Below are positions 25,702-27,856 of a stretch of 27,856 nt of DNA, piece after piece. The first letter of the stretch is position 1. The number at the start of each line of letters is the position of its first letter. Source of the stretch: Saccoglossus kowalevskii (Eukaryota; Hemichordata; Enteropneusta; Harrimaniidae); assembly GCF_000003605.2 (NCBI RefSeq), contig NW_003128369.1:531152-559007 (forward strand), given 5' to 3'. A program made the position numbers and the translations under genes. The notes beneath the pieces are model-generated. The model saw only the letters and a list, made by a program, of their open reading frames with translations. It was not told the origin of the DNA and searched no databases.

Positions 25702-25839
25702 CTGAGATCAGTGACCTTTGATGTGTATCACCAGTGATCAGTCAAGTAGAAACAGTCAAAATATTTTATCAGTTTTTCTCAATTTTTGCATGATATTTTC
25801 ATACAGGACATCTGTTGTTCAAACTCAGGGAAGACTTTA

Positions 25840-26027
25840 TACTGATGAACAAGGTGACTAAGTTTGATGAAGTTTGGAATAGAATTAGTAAAGTTATCAT
25901 GCACACAATAACAATTATTAACGACGACGACAACGACGACGACGACGACAACGCCGGACAAAATTTTTCCTTTAATATACCTTTCCCTTCCATCTTTGAT
26001 GGTACGGGCAAGGTAAAAAGAGAGTAG
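25840..26027 (+). repeat. dispersed repeat with (ACG)n tract
   Basis: 'agtttgatgaagtttggaat' precedes a trinucleotide tract of ACG units (25921-25952), then 'gccggacaaaatt', 'cttccatctttgatggtacg' and 'ggcaaggtaaaaag'. It shares its order of motifs with the repeat at 18600-19330. The Asp-rich and Val-rich frames across it come from the trinucleotide run. Confidence 0.65.
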
Positions 26028-26164
26028 GGCAATAATTTCCACTGCTGGTTTTCAACTCCTTTTTGTAAATCGGTATAACTATTGTTTGTTTTTACTTAGA
26101 TGTACCGAACAATTCAATATATTACTAAATCAGATTGATTACTGGTGATCCATCTTTCCCCCCT

Positions 26165-26276
26165 GGCTCTATGCTCCAATTTGACCTCAGAAATTGCAAT
26201 AATGAGTTTACGTAAATGGTGGCTCTATGCTCCAATTTGACCTCAGAAATTGCAATAATGAGTTTACGTAAATGGT
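26165..26276. repeat. perfect 56-bp tandem duplication
   Basis: 26165-26220 and 26221-26276 are identical base for base by eye, starting 'ggctctatgctccaatttga'. This is either a very recent duplication or an assembly artefact. Confidence 0.95.
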
Positions 26277-26414
26277 TCCTTTAGTCGTGAAACTTAACTG
26301 AAACAATTGACTAAAAAGTGAATACATGTACATCCTTGTCACAACAACTTGTGTTCTATTCTGCACACAATAAAAACAAGTGAAACACAATACATCAGTG
26401 TTACAGCAACTTAC

Positions 26415-26536
26415 GTTCTATTCGAATAACTTTAAATCCTTCGCAGTCGTCGAGCTTGCCATCAAGAAACAACTGACCTAAGTTTTCATAATCAGCAGCA
26501 ATGTGAAAATATAAAAGGAGGTGTGTGATATCCCAC
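26415..26536 (-). CDS. FAM124: FAM124-family protein, penultimate recognised exon (122 nt)
   Basis: Opens after a ttctcag acceptor (AG at 26538-26537, incoming phase 2). It encodes WDITHLLLYFHIAADYENLG followed by LFLDGKLDDCEGFKVIRIE, and ends GAAC|gtaagt in phase 1, compatible with the exon at 22551-23296 (joined codon Pro). The hydrophobic strand, then HIAAD, then VIRIER parallels the first strand, D-containing turn and LFRVSER segment at the start of the vertebrate FAM124 domain. The phases require at least one more upstream exon, not found here. Confidence 0.78.
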
Positions 26537-26558
26537 CTGAGAATAAGATAACATCAAA

Positions 26559-27135
26559 GATTTATCTATGTGTGGTGATATATCAAGGATGTGAATCTTT
26601 GATATCTATGTACAGTGACATGCGATATATCAAGGATGTGCAACTTAGATATCTATGTAAAGTGATATGCGATATATCAATGATATTTAAGATATGGGTA
26701 TGTAACTTTGATATTCATGTATGGTGATATGCGATACAGCAATGATTTTTAAGATATGGGTATGTAACTTTGATATTCATGCATGGTGATATGCGATATA
26801 GCAATGATTTTTAAGATATGGGTATGTAACTTTGATATTCATGTATGGTGATATGCGATATAGCAATGATTTTTAAGATATGGGTATGTAACTTAGATAT
26901 CTATGTAGAATGATATGCGATATATCAATGATTTTTAAGATATGGGTATGTAACTTAAATATCTATGTAGAGTGATATGCGATATATCAATGATTTTTAA
27001 GATATGGGTATGTAACTTAGATATCTATGTAGAACGATATGCGATATATCAATGATTTTTAAGATAAGGGTATGTAACTTAGATATTCATGTACAATGAT
27101 ATGCGATATATCAATGATTTTTAAGATATAGGTAT
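26559..27135. repeat. 62-bp minisatellite, about 10 units
   Basis: Units read 'gatatgggtatgtaacttag', 'atatctatgtagagtgatat', 'gcgatatatcaatgattttt'. Starts at 26691, 26753 and 26815 give a 62-bp period. The first two or three units (26559-26690) are shorter variants. Each unit holds a near-palindrome, 'tgatatgcgatatatca'. The array begins about 20 bp upstream (minus-strand sense) of the FAM124 exon acceptor. Confidence 0.95.
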
Positions 27136-27290
27136 GTACCGTATTTGTCTTCAATTAGGTGCCACTTTGTTACACTTTCATGTCATGGTGGCGCTTATTT
27201 GTGGTTAAATTTGAGCAACTTTGTTTCAAATGGCGCTTATTTCAAGCACTTCAAGTTCTAGTACCGGTAACTGTGTTACAAGCCATTGTT
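27136..27290. repeat. MITE-like fragment starting 'taccgtatttg'
   Basis: 'taccgtatttgtcttcaatt' then 'ggtggcgcttatttgtgg' and 'atggcgcttatttcaag' resemble ends of MITEs of the 'taccgtattt' type seen at 14624. A 'taccggta' octamer lies at 27262-27269. Borders uncertain. Confidence 0.4.
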
Positions 27291-27605
27291 TTTGCTCCAT
27301 TCTGGTGATAGATTATTGACAATATTTTACATTACAGTCTGACGCTTAGTCACTGTAGCCTTTATTTTAAATACTGAGTAAATGACCCGTTTTCAGACAG
27401 TTTAGAAAGTTATACAAAAAATATCATTCTTTAGAAAACATTCACAGTTTGCCGTACAATCAACAGAAAAATAAAACAAACACAAATTCAACGCTTAGTA
27501 GTCAATGATCACGGTAGCAAAATCCGGTCATGCTGCATTCCACGGTTACGATTATTACTCAGTAGTAGTTATAATAACGTGCAAAAAATAAAATGCAAGT
27601 AAAAT
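27291..27605. other. non-coding stretch, nothing recognised
   Basis: AT-rich; no exon or repeat boundary recognised. Confidence 0.35.
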
Positions 27606-27619
27606 TCAACTTAATTTCA

Positions 27620-27750
27620 TCGTAAGCGAATGATTCTGGTCGCATGTAAACGCTCGGCGCGATTCGATGTCTGCCATGCTTTCTGTCTAGGACTTGACCT
27701 GGAACGCGTTTTTTGACCTGATAGGTCAAGTCGTTTATTAACCAATCAAA
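27620..27750 (-). promoter_or_regulatory. CpG-richer patch with nuclear-receptor half-site cluster and CCAAT box
   Basis: Three AGGTCA-type half-sites lie within 34 bp: TGACCT at 27695-27700 and 27714-27719, and AGGTCA at 27723-27728. The last two form an everted repeat with a 3-bp spacer. 'accaatcaaa' (27740-27749) supplies a CCAAT motif. Several CpGs cluster at 27620-27710. On the minus strand a short frame starts at ATG 27677 in good context but ends after 23 codons without a convincing donor. This may be a promoter for the minus-strand FAM124 gene. The inference is weak. Confidence 0.3.
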
Positions 27751-27856
27751 ATGCTGGATGATGCCAACGTGATCAAATTACCATAGCTCATTTAAATAAT
27801 GTATGAACGCAATGCGGAAGTGATTTGCCAATGTTTGCGATATTTTGGCTTTGATT

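Noticed and set aside
25779-26042. Val-rich and Asp-rich open frames
   Set aside because: They are produced by the (ACG)n run inside a dispersed repeat.
26559-27135. CRISPR-like array
   Set aside because: The repeats are contiguous 62-bp units without unique spacers, in an animal intron.
27606-27677. First coding exon of a minus-strand gene (ATG in good context)
   Set aside because: It stops after 23 codons, has no convincing GT donor, and its phase does not fit the FAM124 exon at 26415-26536.

Overview
The window is intron-rich, AT-rich eukaryotic nuclear DNA packed with small transposon-derived repeats. It holds two host genes arranged tail to tail. The protein sequences and repeat types suggest a marine invertebrate, either a lophotrochozoan such as a mollusc or an invertebrate deuterostome. 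I cannot fix the species from sequence alone. There is no operon, phage, CRISPR array or other prokaryotic system.

Left edge (1-1660): the 3' end of a LINE retrotransposon comes first. It is followed by a foldback-like element (about 821-1592) whose two ends are inverted arrays of a roughly 16-bp unit around a 44-bp tandem repeat. This element ends about 115 bp before the first coding exon of the main gene.

Main gene (1708-16856, plus strand): a complete group II PLP-dependent aromatic-L-amino-acid decarboxylase (DDC family). Eleven coding exons join in frame, with GT-AG introns throughout, into 481 residues. The PLP lysine, the PLP-stacking histidine, the cofactor aspartate and the catalytic-loop tyrosine are all present. 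It would decarboxylate L-DOPA, 5-HTP or a related aromatic amino acid to make monoamine transmitters. Its introns hold LINE remnants, several MITE families (TA and TTAA target sites), a dispersed 'GTCCGTCC'-type repeat, and a tetranucleotide microsatellite that contains the only assembly gap (50 N).

Downstream flank (16857-22550): an antisense tRNA-derived SINE abuts the DDC stop codon, and an almost intact 329-bp MITE with perfect 16-bp inverted ends follows. After that come a possible poly(A) signal and about 5 kb of non-coding repeat-bearing DNA.

Second gene (minus strand, 22551 to beyond 26536): the last two recognisable exons of a FAM124-family gene. The C-terminal part reads like a vicinal-oxygen-chelate (glyoxalase-type) module. 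The 5' end lies outside the window or was not recognised. Its intron holds 109-bp and 56-bp tandem repeats, a dispersed repeat with an (ACG)n tract, an unrecognised ORF, and decoy copies of the exon's own donor region. A 62-bp minisatellite lies immediately upstream of the penultimate exon. The right edge has a CpG-richer patch with a cluster of nuclear-receptor half-sites.

The two genes have no evident functional link. I found no convincing novel multi-gene system. The points most worth a second look are how repeats abut splice sites, the foldback element in the DDC 5' region, and the VOC-like reading of FAM124.
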